Positions 1-7,673 of a DNA stretch of 64,000 nt are shown one piece after another (positions within the stretch are counted from its first letter, which is position 1; each line of letters begins with the position of its first letter). The DNA is from Paenibacillus sophorae (GTDB lineage: Bacteria > Bacillota > Bacilli > Paenibacillales > Paenibacillaceae), in assembly GCF_018966525.1 (NCBI RefSeq), contig NZ_CP076607.1, positions 4,402,001 through 4,466,000 of the forward strand, read 5' to 3'. The notes under the pieces were generated by a model. It had not been told where the DNA came from. It made no database searches and saw only the letters and a program-made list of their open reading frames with translations. A program made the position numbers and the translations under genes.

Positions 1-1
1 T

Positions 2-2824
2 ACCAGCGTTTCAATTTCTGGAGGAAACTCAGAAGTATTTATTGAAGTTGCAAATATTAGTATTTCTGAAAATGAAACTTCAGGAAACGAAGAAGCAATC
101 ATTAATAGATATTGTTTAGATCACAAACAAGATCAAATTACAACAAAGCAAAATGAAATTAACATTAAGACAAATGATATCAATACTGTTAAAACTCAAA
201 TTACCTCTCTTCAATCGCTTCTGTCTGCTGAAAATAACTTCACTACTGAACAATTGCGCGAATTGAACTTATTCATGTATGAACGTAAATATAATGATGA
301 AAATATTATTGATGCACAAGATTTATATGATGCCACTAAAGAAAAGTTCAATGAGTTACAACAGCCTCAATTAGATATATCTATAGACATTGTTAACTTT
401 CTAGAAGTTATTGAAGAACAAGCAAATTGGAATAAACTTAATCTTGGTGATTTTGTAAATGTAAAATACGAACCGACCAATACCAATATAACAGCTAGAA
501 TCACACAGATTGATTATGACTACGAAGAGTTTAAAATTAAATTGGTTCTGTCTAATGCAAAAAATGCAAATGATGAAGAAAAACGTTTAGAGAAATTTCT
601 TAAGAATACACAAAATACCAATATCACAGTCGATATAAATAAGAACCCTTGGGGAAAAGCAGTTATAGATACATCGGAAATGAGCCAATTATTCGAAAAT
701 TTCTGGAACAAAATTACCAATGAAATTAATATGGCTTCAAATGAATATGTAACTCTTGATCGTACAGGATTGACAATCGTTGATCCAAATGACCCATTGA
801 GATTCCTGAGGGCAACACATGGAGTTTTGGCATTGACCGATAACGGCGGACTACTGTATCGAACTGCAATTTCCGCAAGTGGCATCATAGCAGAGCAAGT
901 ACTGGGCAAAATAATTTTGGGTCAGCGCGTCGTCATAGGCACAAATGACGGTATTTGGATGACTGAAGGGCCACAGACAACAATTACTGACAGGTATGGT
1001 CGTATCGCAATGAAATTTGGCCTGTATGAAGAAAACCCAGACTTGTATGGAATAGTAGTCAATCGATACGATGGATATCTTCCAGATTCCGCACTTATAA
1101 ACAGAATAATCATTAATTCCGAGGACGGATTCAAAATCCAGCGATGGACAGGAGCAGCGTTTGAAGACAAGCTATACGCTGATTATCAGGGCTATCTCTT
1201 CTCTGAAGATATGACAACAAAACGTCTCAAAATTGTATCCGATACAGATGAATTGATGTTGGACAGCTATACAAAATTTATGGACATCGGGAAATTTGAT
1301 AATATTCTAACGGATGGGAAATTAACTTCACTAGAAAAATTACAGGTTCTTGGTGAACGTACAAGAATAATGAGTGAGTATGTTAAGTTGCTTGCTCAAG
1401 CCAATGATTATAAGACTACCACAAGAGATTCAACTATTAGAATTGACCCTTCTAATTTAACAAATACTTATAATACATTAATTGATTACCTCTCCCCCCT
1501 ACTCGACGATATGAATGCTACAACATCTGTTGATCGAAGCGAGTTTATCCAGAGGTTTAAAGATTACTACGATGAAGTTACAAATATCATCAATGCTATC
1601 AATGATTCGATTCGGTACTCATCTGTGCAACTTGGAACATATTATAACAATGTGGTCATGACAAGCGAAGACGGTATTTTAGTTACTCGTAGTGATACTA
1701 TGTACCGTACAGTGATGAATGCAATTAAAGGATTCGCCATACAAAGAAATACAAATACCGCCGAAGATCCAATATGGCAAGATTTGTTCTGGGCCGATAC
1801 GAACGGATGGATTACAGCAGAAGGATTAAGAATTAATAATTCATTCTTTACCGAAGGCGATATTACAGCGGCTAATATTAATGGATCTTCTATTACATTA
1901 CGCTCTCCAGATGGTGGAGTGATGAAACTATTCCCAGGATTAAACAAGGGGTTTTGGGCTGGCATAAATGCCGAAAATCCAGAAGATGCTCCTACATGGA
2001 TTAAAATGGATGGTACAGCAATTTTCAAGAAGTTAATTGTTACCAATGGTAATAATGAATTAATGATAGATAGTGAAAACAATCTAATTAATTTCAATAA
2101 CTGGAGTGCGACAGGAATCGCGGCTCTTGATGCTCAATTGATTAGTGCAAACATGGTTAGTGCGGAACTGGGATATATTTCGGATATTGTTGCTAAGTCA
2201 CTATCTACAATGACTAGGGCAGCAATTGCAGGTTGGTCTAACTTTATTGAGATTCAAGGAAAAACTATCGATTGGGTTACAGGACATGTTGTTCAGGGAG
2301 AACAAATTACCGTAAACGGAAAACCTATGTACTGGGTCAGTTCTTCTCAAACAGGATTAATGACTACTGATGTCACACCGTGGCCCGTTTATAAGTACAG
2401 TTCTGATGACAATAATAAATTGGTCAAAATGAGAGCTGGATTTGACGGCGATGGCAACGATGCAAATCCTTTTATCGATATGGGTATTGGTGACGGATCA
2501 CCAAACGGAGCCAAAGCAAGAATTTATAAGTACAATGGTGGCTGGAAAGTTAGTTATGGTAGTAGTAACTATGGCAAAGATAGAAGTATTGATTTACGAG
2601 ATGACGGTATAACTATCTTAAGTGACGGAAGTAATTTTAATGCTAAAAGCAAGGATTTTAACTTCATTGTTGATTCTGGCATATATAAAATTTCTTTATC
2701 TAATGGCTCAACTTTTGAAATATCACCAACTAATGGACTAAGTGGGAACATCGTTGGTCCAATTAATTTAACTTCTTCTGGCCCTATGAATTTTAAAGCT
2801 CCATCTTATAATTTTGATAACTAA
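2..2824 (+). CDS. Phage tail protein with tail-endopeptidase-like segment (5'-truncated by window)
   Basis: The reading frame is open from the first bases of the window, so the gene starts further left; about 940 residues are visible. The TTG at 254 is internal, not the start. The first ~200 visible residues contain a segment (FMYERKYNDENIIDAQDLYD, then a beta-rich stretch with LGDFVNVKYE) that resembles the prophage tail endopeptidase/tail-spike family (PF06605-like, SPbeta YomG-like). The rest alternates beta-rich modules such as TSEDGILV and NSEDGFKIQ, as expected for a trimeric baseplate hub or fibre. It would sit at the tail tip and help penetrate the cell wall. The family assignment is by sequence resemblance; the role is inferred from that and from the tail genes downstream. 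Confidence 0.75.
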   Translation, partial: TSVSISGGNSEVFIEVANISISENETSGNEEAIINRYCLDHKQDQITTKQNEINIKTNDINTVKTQITSLQSLLSAENNFTTEQLRELNLFMYERKYNDENIIDAQDLYDATKEKFNELQQPQLDISIDIVNFLEVIEEQANWNKLNLGDFVNVKYEPTNTNITARITQIDYDYEEFKIKLVLSNAKNANDEEKRLEKFLKNTQNTNITVDINKNPWGKAVIDTSEMSQLFENFWNKITNEINMASNEYVTLDRTGLTIVDPNDPLRFLRATHGVLALTDNGGLLYRTAISASGIIAEQVLGKIILGQRVVIGTNDGIWMTEGPQTTITDRYGRIAMKFGLYEENPDLYGIVVNRYDGYLPDSALINRIIINSEDGFKIQRWTGAAFEDKLYADYQGYLFSEDMTTKRLKIVSDTDELMLDSYTKFMDIGKFDNILTDGKLTSLEKLQVLGERTRIMSEYVKLLAQANDYKTTTRDSTIRIDPSNLTNTYNTLIDYLSPLLDDMNATTSVDRSEFIQRFKDYYDEVTNIINAINDSIRYSSVQLGTYYNNVVMTSEDGILVTRSDTMYRTVMNAIKGFAIQRNTNTAEDPIWQDLFWADTNGWITAEGLRINNSFFTEGDITAANINGSSITLRSPDGGVMKLFPGLNKGFWAGINAENPEDAPTWIKMDGTAIFKKLIVTNGNNELMIDSENNLINFNNWSATGIAALDAQLISANMVSAELGYISDIVAKSLSTMTRAAIAGWSNFIEIQGKTIDWVTGHVVQGEQITVNGKPMYWVSSSQTGLMTTDVTPWPVYKYSSDDNNKLVKMRAGFDGDGNDANPFIDMGIGDGSPNGAKARIYKYNGGWKVSYGSSNYGKDRSIDLRDDGITILSDGSNFNAKSKDFNFIVDSGIYKISLSNGSTFEISPTNGLSGNIVGPINLTSSGPMNFKAPSYNFDN

Positions 2825-2840
2825 ACAATCTAATACTAAG

Positions 2841-2885
2841 TGCCGATATATATGGTATATACTGTAATTCGGCATATACCATATA
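2841..2885. promoter_or_regulatory. Two interleaved inverted repeats upstream of the ankyrin gene
   Basis: ATATGGTATAT (2850-2860) is perfectly complementary to ATATACCATAT (2874-2884). A second pair, TGCCGA (2841-2846) and TCGGCA (2868-2873), interleaves with the first, so the two stems exclude each other geometrically. The ribosome binding site CGGAGG and the ATG at 2902 follow directly. It could be an operator (two-fold DNA symmetry) or a leader with alternative folds; the sequence does not decide which. Confidence 0.5.
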
Positions 2886-2901
2886 ATTATCGGAGGTACT
2901 T

Positions 2902-3615
2902 ATGAAAAAAATATCTACATTCATCCTGGGTGCTGTTGTTGGAGTGACTCTTACTGCTGGAACAGCCGCAACAGCAGCGACATTTCTCAAGGCAACACCA
3001 AAAACAGTCAAAATTGTAGTGGGTAGCAATCAAAAGGCAGTAGAAGCTATGAACGTAAACAATAAACTGTATGTTTCAGTTCGTGACGCAGGAAATTCAT
3101 TCGGATACTCAGTTAGCGGGGTAACAACTTCTACAGTTGCATTCAAAGAAGGAGTGACTACCAGTTCGGGAAGTACCCAAACTTCTGGAACAAGCACAGG
3201 AAGCGCAACATCAACTAAAGAGGGAGGGGAATATGTGGAGGGGCTACACGACAAGTATTCCACTGATGGAAAATTAGATGCTGATAAAATTAAGGCTGCA
3301 ATTGCAGCGGGGGAAATTACGGTTAATGCGCAGGATAAAGAAACCGGAAATAGCATTTTGCACTACGTTGTTTTAGAAGATAATTTCGCTGTGTATTCAG
3401 TGATTAAAGTAAATGCTTTGAATGTTAATATTCAGAATAAAGATGGTCAAACACCATTACATTTGGCTGTAATAAATGAAAGAATTTTTTACTTGGCGGA
3501 ACTTAAGGATTATAAAGCAGATGCAAAAATTAAAGACAATGCAGAAAAACGTCCGATAGATTATGCCGTCAAAAACTCGTCTACCTATATCAGTCTTGAA
3601 GTATATATGTTGTAA
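2902..3615 (+). CDS. Secreted ankyrin-repeat protein with copper-amine-oxidase-like N domain
   Basis: This 237-residue protein starts with a typical signal peptide (MKKISTFILGAVVGVTLTAG...AATAA). Next comes a copper amine oxidase N-terminal-like/stalk domain (NNKLYVSVRDAGNSFGYSVS, ~residues 50-80). A Ser/Thr/Gly-rich linker (~85-110) leads to two or three ankyrin repeats (~140-230) with the hallmark GQTPLHLAV. The start is fixed by CGGAGG eight bases upstream. The same stalk-type domain recurs at the end of the phage endolysin (23730-24437). The gene has its own upstream palindromes and a strong terminator, which fits an autonomously expressed lysogenic-conversion (moron) gene. Its function is unknown; ankyrin repeats suggest protein binding outside the cell. 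Confidence 0.7.
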   Translation: MKKISTFILGAVVGVTLTAGTAATAATFLKATPKTVKIVVGSNQKAVEAMNVNNKLYVSVRDAGNSFGYSVSGVTTSTVAFKEGVTTSSGSTQTSGTSTGSATSTKEGGEYVEGLHDKYSTDGKLDADKIKAAIAAGEITVNAQDKETGNSILHYVVLEDNFAVYSVIKVNALNVNIQNKDGQTPLHLAVINERIFYLAELKDYKADAKIKDNAEKRPIDYAVKNSSTYISLEVYML

Positions 3616-3627
3616 TAAAATATCATC

Positions 3628-3673
3628 ATAATAAAAAAGACCAACTGTGATAAGTCGGTCTTTTTTATTATGT
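3628..3673. terminator. Bidirectional rho-independent terminator
   Basis: The stem AAAAAAGACC...GGTCTTTTTT is flanked by A- and T-runs on both sides. It serves the ankyrin gene on the plus strand and the HTH gene on the minus strand, whose stop lies within a few bases. Confidence 0.85.
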
Positions 3674-3943
3674 CTATTTATTTACGTTTGGAGAATAATA
3701 CACCCCATTCTTCCCTGCTTCTATATACACATCGTTCGGAATCCATGCAAGTTTATAGTTTAATACTTCTGCTATCTCTTTAATTTCAGAAAATTTTATG
3801 GTTCCACGTGTCAATTTGTTGTTTAGATTTTGTATAGTATCTTCTCTACCATATTTTTTATTAAGACTTGATACTAGCTGAGACATAGTTATGTCATTTT
3901 GTATTAATAACATTTGAATTTCTTTTTTTATGTAAGAAGACAT
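3674..3943 (-). CDS. Small HTH (Cro/CI-like) DNA-binding protein
   Basis: This 89-residue protein is dominated by a helix-turn-helix-like core (DITMSQLVSSLNKKYG...TIQNLNNKLTRGTIKFSEIKEI, residues ~18-60). The pattern matches small phage/chromosomal Xre-like regulators, with a short polar tail. GGAGGTGATCAA lies upstream of the ATG. The gene is divergent from the gene at 4076. The shared 130-bp intergenic region contains a 38-bp palindrome and a further TATAAAGTA copy close to this gene's own start, so autoregulation plus control of 4076 is the natural model. The DNA-binding role is inferred from fold-like sequence only. Confidence 0.6.
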   Translation of the reverse strand: MSSYIKKEIQMLLIQNDITMSQLVSSLNKKYGREDTIQNLNNKLTRGTIKFSEIKEIAEVLNYKLAWIPNDVYIEAGKNGVYYSPNVNK

Positions 3944-3966
3944 TATTTGATCACCTCCACCCTAAT

Positions 3967-4062
3967 TATAAAGTAAAAATAAATAATTTCAATAGTAAAA
4001 ATTTCCAAAATATTTGTTGCATTATTATACTTCATAATGTAATATTACACTATAAAGTATAA
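3967..4062. promoter_or_regulatory. Operator-like 38-bp interrupted palindrome (4025-4062) plus an extra half site
   Basis: Positions 4025-4062 form a near-perfect dyad centred at 4043.5. The outer arms are TATACTT/AAGTATA and the core is the 12-bp palindrome TGTAATATTACA (4038-4049). Only two base pairs per half are mismatched. The 9-mer TATAAAGTA occurs in the right arm (4051-4059) and again at 3967-3975 beside the minus-strand HTH gene. The dyad lies just in front of the ribosome binding site of the gene at 4076. Confidence 0.6.
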
Positions 4063-4075
4063 GGAGATGGTTCAA

Positions 4076-4462
4076 ATGCAAACCAAAGTCCAATTCATTA
4101 CCAATTTACATGAAGGCATCAACATCTACTACGTCTTAGATCAATTTGGTCGCACATGGCACACTGTGGCCTCATCCCCATCAGAAGCAAAAAATAACAT
4201 CAAGTTTGGTGAGGATGCTCTGACGTATAAATTATACACTACCGAGAAATTTGGTGAAAGTCTTCCCCAATATGATTTCAAAAATCTGATTCTAGATATA
4301 CTGGAGCAAATGGGATTGCAAGATACATATGAGTATGAGGAGGTTGTGGGTTGGGACAATTGGGAGTGCTTTAAATTCATGAAACGATCATCCCTTCATC
4401 CTTGTGAATTACTTTTAGAAATTCAAAAATCAAACATGAACTTTGATCATTGTGCGGGATAA
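4076..4462 (+). CDS. Uncharacterised phage cargo protein
   Basis: 128 residues, no family recognised. AAGGAG (4061-4066) abuts an ATG at 4067 but is nine bases from the ATG at 4076, so 4076 is the likely start (MQTKVQFITNLHEG). The protein is soluble and slightly acidic, with aromatic-rich segments (GINIYYVLDQFGRTWHTVA) and a Cys/Trp patch near the end (GWDNWECFKF). Its promoter region overlaps the palindrome shared with the divergent HTH gene, so it is probably controlled by that regulator. The 147 bases to the next gene contain nothing recognisable. Confidence 0.55.
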   Translation: MQTKVQFITNLHEGINIYYVLDQFGRTWHTVASSPSEAKNNIKFGEDALTYKLYTTEKFGESLPQYDFKNLILDILEQMGLQDTYEYEEVVGWDNWECFKFMKRSSLHPCELLLEIQKSNMNFDHCAG

Positions 4463-4609
4463 TCATCTGAATTGTTTCCCCGGTGGAAAAAAGTTACTCA
4501 TTTACATAGACGAGCTTAGTTGAGTTGATATGAGAACTATGAATCGCCCAAACAGGTTGAAGACGATTAGTTGACTCATACATAAAACTATGATAAGGGA
4601 TGATTTTTA

Positions 4610-5344
4610 ATGATTAAGACTTTTGAGCACGAACTATTTGGACAGATTAGAACGACTGTGAAAGACGATGAAGTGTATTTCAATTTGTATGATACTGGCT
4701 TGGCATTGGGTTATACAAAAAAGAATGGTATTGGCACTGTATATCTATTTAAAGATAGATTGGCAAAAATTTGCGAATCCTTTGATATTACTGGTGTGTA
4801 CGGCACGTACACAGATGAAAAAGCCATGATTACCAAAGAAAGTGATTTTGAGAATTTGTATATTATCGAAGAGAACATTTACGATTTGATTTTTGAGTCT
4901 CAGGCAAAAAATGCTCGATCATTCCGTAAATGGGTTACAAGTGATGTCCTCCCTGCTATTCGTAGAGACGGAATGTATGTTTCCGAAGACGCTACACACG
5001 AACAAGTAAAATTCAATCCAGATGTATTCATGTCTAATCTTGATGATTATAATATTACAAAGCTTTATGATTTGATTGAGGCATTTCTTTCTTTCCACAG
5101 AGAGAAGAAAACGAGACTTCCTTTTAAACGCAAAAGTGCCAAGCATCACGGAAATAAGAAATTCAAAGATCATATCGACAGTATGGAAGAAATTCGAGAT
5201 CAATTGATGAGTTTTCTTGAGGCAAAAATACATCAATTTAATGATTCCAATCAAGCTGGATTGGCACAAGAATATGTACGGATTAAGGGCATGGTTCACT
5301 GGAAAGTTGAAAACATGAGATATCGGACTGCTGCTTGCAAATAA
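4610..5344 (+). CDS. BRO-family (Bro-N) phage antirepressor
   Basis: 244 residues. The N-terminal ~115 residues form a Bro-N domain: an opening beta-strand region (MIKTFEHELFGQIRTTV), LGYTKKNG, and the diagnostic block ARSFRKWVTSDVLPAIRRDG followed by MYV. The C-terminal half is helical and basic (REKKTRLPFKRKSAKHHG) and may give DNA binding or specificity. Bro-N proteins of temperate phages act as antirepressors or lysogeny regulators. A perfect terminator follows the stop. Its position beside an HTH gene inside the cargo stretch suggests a second regulatory circuit rather than the main immunity region. Confidence 0.8.
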   Translation: MIKTFEHELFGQIRTTVKDDEVYFNLYDTGLALGYTKKNGIGTVYLFKDRLAKICESFDITGVYGTYTDEKAMITKESDFENLYIIEENIYDLIFESQAKNARSFRKWVTSDVLPAIRRDGMYVSEDATHEQVKFNPDVFMSNLDDYNITKLYDLIEAFLSFHREKKTRLPFKRKSAKHHGNKKFKDHIDSMEEIRDQLMSFLEAKIHQFNDSNQAGLAQEYVRIKGMVHWKVENMRYRTAACK

Positions 5345-5355
5345 TTCTAATAAAG

Positions 5356-5388
5356 AAAGTGTCTCTGCTTACTTGAGACACTTTTAGT
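5356..5388 (+). terminator. Rho-independent terminator after the antirepressor gene
   Basis: A perfect 10-bp stem, AAAGTGTCTC (5356-5365) with GAGACACTTT (5375-5384), encloses a 9-base loop. Confidence 0.85.
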
Positions 5389-5518
5389 TTGTCTCGCCAA
5401 CAACATCCCTCTCATCCGTATCCCATATTGGGATTATGATCGTATCGAGGAAATATTGGACAAAGAGTTGTCTAAATTAGGACTAATATCACACAAGACT
5501 ACTGTAAGCATTCAATAG
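5384..5518 (+). pseudogene. C-terminal remnant of an endonuclease-like gene
   Basis: Just behind the terminator a frame without any start codon reads ...NNIPLIRIPYWDYDRIEEIL followed by DKELSKLGLISHKTTVSIQ and a stop at 5516-5518. The pattern (I/L)RIPYxxxxxIEEIL is typical of the last helix-strand unit of Vsr-like/EDxHD and related phage-borne endonucleases. Nothing N-terminal to it remains, so it looks like the stub left after a deletion that fused the antirepressor terminator to the end of this gene. The family assignment rests on a short motif. Confidence 0.5.
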
Positions 5519-5584
5519 ATTATAGACCTATAGACATGTGAGTGGTAAAATATTACTACAAAATGTCTATAGGAGGAAATAATT

Positions 5585-6163
5585 TTGAAAAAATTATCAT
5601 TCATTGTTTTGTCGGTTTTGATCTTAATATTATCTGTTCCATCATTGTCTTCTGCTGCAACAAAGTCTTCTTCTCCAAAATCAACAACTAAACCAAAACC
5701 TACTATCGTTGCATCTGGAAAACTCAAAGGAACGATAACTTGGCAGTACAATGATTATGTTGGTACAAAGCCAGACGTAGGTGCAGAAATATATTTGATT
5801 CCAGTTAAATTAAAGAAGAACTCGCTTGCTATTTCTGATTTTGTAAAGGTTGCCGATAAAAAAATAACTGCGAAATCAGTAGGTATTTATTATACTGTTG
5901 CAAATGGATATGGAAATTTTGAAATCAACAATATTCCAGTCGGCGATTATGTTATTTATGTCGTTTCAATGAAGACTTTAAGAGATGTGTTAACGCCTTA
6001 TAACGACGAAACTGCTAACAAGCTACTGAAACCATACATTAAAAATTGGAATGACTTTTTAAAAGGCAGTATTCAAGCATCCAAGAGTGTAATTGATACA
6101 ATGACAGTCGAAAAAAATCAAACAATAGATTTTAGTTTTGATTTTGGAAACACAGTATACTAA
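5585..6163 (+). CDS. Secreted protein with carboxypeptidase-regulatory-like fold
   Basis: 192 residues starting at TTG 5585, with AGGAGG eight bases upstream and a clear signal peptide (MKKLSFIVLSVLILILSVPS...SSAA). A Ser/Lys/Pro-rich linker (TKSSSPKSTTKPKP) follows. The body resembles prealbumin-like/carboxypeptidase regulatory domains (GKLKGTITWQYNDYVG...NGYGNFEINNIPVGDYVIYV). A promoter-sized gap precedes it and a terminator follows, so it is an independent unit. It is probably expressed from the lysogen and exported. Function unknown. Confidence 0.6.
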   Translation: MKKLSFIVLSVLILILSVPSLSSAATKSSSPKSTTKPKPTIVASGKLKGTITWQYNDYVGTKPDVGAEIYLIPVKLKKNSLAISDFVKVADKKITAKSVGIYYTVANGYGNFEINNIPVGDYVIYVVSMKTLRDVLTPYNDETANKLLKPYIKNWNDFLKGSIQASKSVIDTMTVEKNQTIDFSFDFGNTVY

Positions 6164-6179
6164 TTTATATAACTTCTCT

Positions 6180-6205
6180 AAGCGCCTCCCATAAGGCGCT
6201 TTTTT
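6180..6205 (+). terminator. Rho-independent terminator
   Basis: AAGCGCCT/AGGCGCTT stem (6180-6201) with a six-base loop, continuing into a T-run. Confidence 0.85.
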
Positions 6206-6453
6206 GATATCATAACGATTAGTACTATCCCCAATTCGGGTAATAATATATATCGAGTGTGAACATTTTATGCACCAAGCCTTACATGGTATCATATTTA
6301 TTTAGTTCAATCAACAAAAATTTGCTGTCAAGACGTATCTTTTCACCATGTTTTGTGGCATAATAATAAATACAGGGTGACAGAACACCCGTTCGTAAAA
6401 GATATGTGTTTGATTTGACAATTTGCATATCTTGTGTTAAAGGAGGGATATTG
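6206..6453. other. Promoter-sized gap before the toxin-antitoxin pair
   Basis: About 250 AT-rich bases. I see no gene. An open frame from 6406 runs into the antitoxin, but AAAGGAGGG lies immediately before the ATG at 6454, which is the better start. Confidence 0.4.
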
Positions 6454-7107
6454 ATGGACGTAATTGATGTTGCGAAATGGTTTATAAAGAACGATTACGA
6501 TGAGCCAAGAAACACAATTGATGGCAATATGAAATTACAAAAATTGCTATACTTTTCTCAGTTAGTGCATCTAGCTAAGTATGGAGACAAATTATTTGAT
6601 GAACCAATTAATGCATTTGTAAATGGTTCAGTTGTTGAAAAAGTTAGATTAAAATATCGTGATGATCATAGACAATTTGTGCAAGAATCAAAGTCATTTG
6701 AAGATGATTTAGATGAAACCATACAATATACGTTATCTGTCGTAAAAGATGTGTTTGGTGATGTTGATGCAAGGGAACTTTCTAATTTAAATCATCTTCA
6801 TGTTGGATGGAAAGAAGCCTTAGAAAAATCCGAGATAAGTAAGGGGAAATATTATAAGCCTCTAAGTATTATCTCATATGATACAATCATGGAACATGAT
6901 ATCGAAAGCATTAAAAAGGTTTTGGATGCTCATGAATCAACTATAGATTCAGGAAAAACTTTTGAATTAATAAACGGCGTTAAGTTTTATTATGATCCAG
7001 AAGAGATTAGTTTTGATGATGACCTCCTAGAACAACTCGCATCATTCCAAGGAGAGGAATCCGCCTATATTGTTCATATGGACGAGGACGGTCTGGTATT
7101 TTATTAA
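6454..7107 (+). CDS. Panacea-domain (DUF4065) antitoxin
   Basis: 217 residues from ATG 6454, seven bases after GGAGG. The N-terminal ~150 residues show the Panacea/DUF4065 signature: an opening VAKWFIKND, the hallmark MKLQKLLYFSQLVHLAKYGD, then EPINAFVNGSVVE (canonical F..AW.NGPV..) and SNLNHLHVGWKEAL. A C-terminal acidic extension (DPEEISFDDDLLEQL) follows. Panacea proteins are known as promiscuous antitoxins paired with very different toxins, often in prophages. Six bases separate it from the next gene, which lacks its own strong ribosome binding site, as expected for a translationally coupled toxin-antitoxin pair. Confidence 0.75.
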   Translation: MDVIDVAKWFIKNDYDEPRNTIDGNMKLQKLLYFSQLVHLAKYGDKLFDEPINAFVNGSVVEKVRLKYRDDHRQFVQESKSFEDDLDETIQYTLSVVKDVFGDVDARELSNLNHLHVGWKEALEKSEISKGKYYKPLSIISYDTIMEHDIESIKKVLDAHESTIDSGKTFELINGVKFYYDPEEISFDDDLLEQLASFQGEESAYIVHMDEDGLVFY

Positions 7108-7113
7108 TTAATT

Positions 7114-7530
7114 ATGGATATTCAATGTGGCAATGGACTGTGGCTAAAATGTTTCTTCGCTAATGGCAATGAATGTGGTTATCCAAGGCCATTTTTAGTT
7201 ATTTCCTGTAATGAGACCACTGGAACCATTCAATTATTGAATGTTTCATCAGTTTTGGGTAAAGAAAGAAAATTATTAATGGACTCAAACTTGCAAATTA
7301 TGAGACATAATCCACCATTTCCAGATGCGTCTTTTGTTAAGCTTGATGAAGTTTATGGGTTAGACTATTTTCCGAAATTAATTAATTCAATAAAGAACCA
7401 AAATTTACTTCTTGAGGATGAGTTAAATAAAATAACGGAGGAATTTAGATCATATAAAGCAACCAATACTGTACTAAAGGTATCTTTTTCTTATCAAGAC
7501 CTTATTTCTAGAAATAATAAATTAAGATAA
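7114..7530 (+). CDS. Putative MazF/PemK-like toxin partner
   Basis: 138 residues, directly downstream of the Panacea gene. The first ~90 residues have the strand order and motifs of a MazF/PemK-like SH3 barrel: NGLWLKCFFANGN, YPRPFLVISCNETTGTIQLLNVSS, and an FPDASFVKLDEVYGLDYF segment resembling the family's later strands. The C-terminal ~40 residues are predicted helical. No good Shine-Dalgarno precedes the ATG, suggesting coupling to the antitoxin stop at 7107. An RNase toxin is the likeliest role, but this is inferred from weak similarity and position; another toxin fold is possible. Confidence 0.55.
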   Translation: MDIQCGNGLWLKCFFANGNECGYPRPFLVISCNETTGTIQLLNVSSVLGKERKLLMDSNLQIMRHNPPFPDASFVKLDEVYGLDYFPKLINSIKNQNLLLEDELNKITEEFRSYKATNTVLKVSFSYQDLISRNNKLR

Positions 7531-7544
7531 GAGAGTAGTCACTC

Positions 7545-7655
7545 CCACTCCCCTCAAAAGGAGTGGTTTTTTGTTATGTAAAAACAATCTCATGAAAGTC
7601 ATGTTTTATAAGAAAATAGTTCTCTCAAAGCCCTTATAAATCAAGGGTTTTTTAT
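7545..7655 (+). terminator. Two terminator hairpins between the toxin and the tail genes
   Basis: CCACTCC/GGAGTGG plus TTTTTTG (7545-7572) ends the toxin-antitoxin unit. A second stem, AGCCCTT/AAGGGTT, followed by TTTATT (7629-7655) lies before the PAAR-like gene. A small CATGA...TCATG hairpin lies between them. The double block insulates the cargo genes from the late genes. Confidence 0.75.
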
Positions 7656-7673
7656 TATGTCTTTTTTAAGGAA

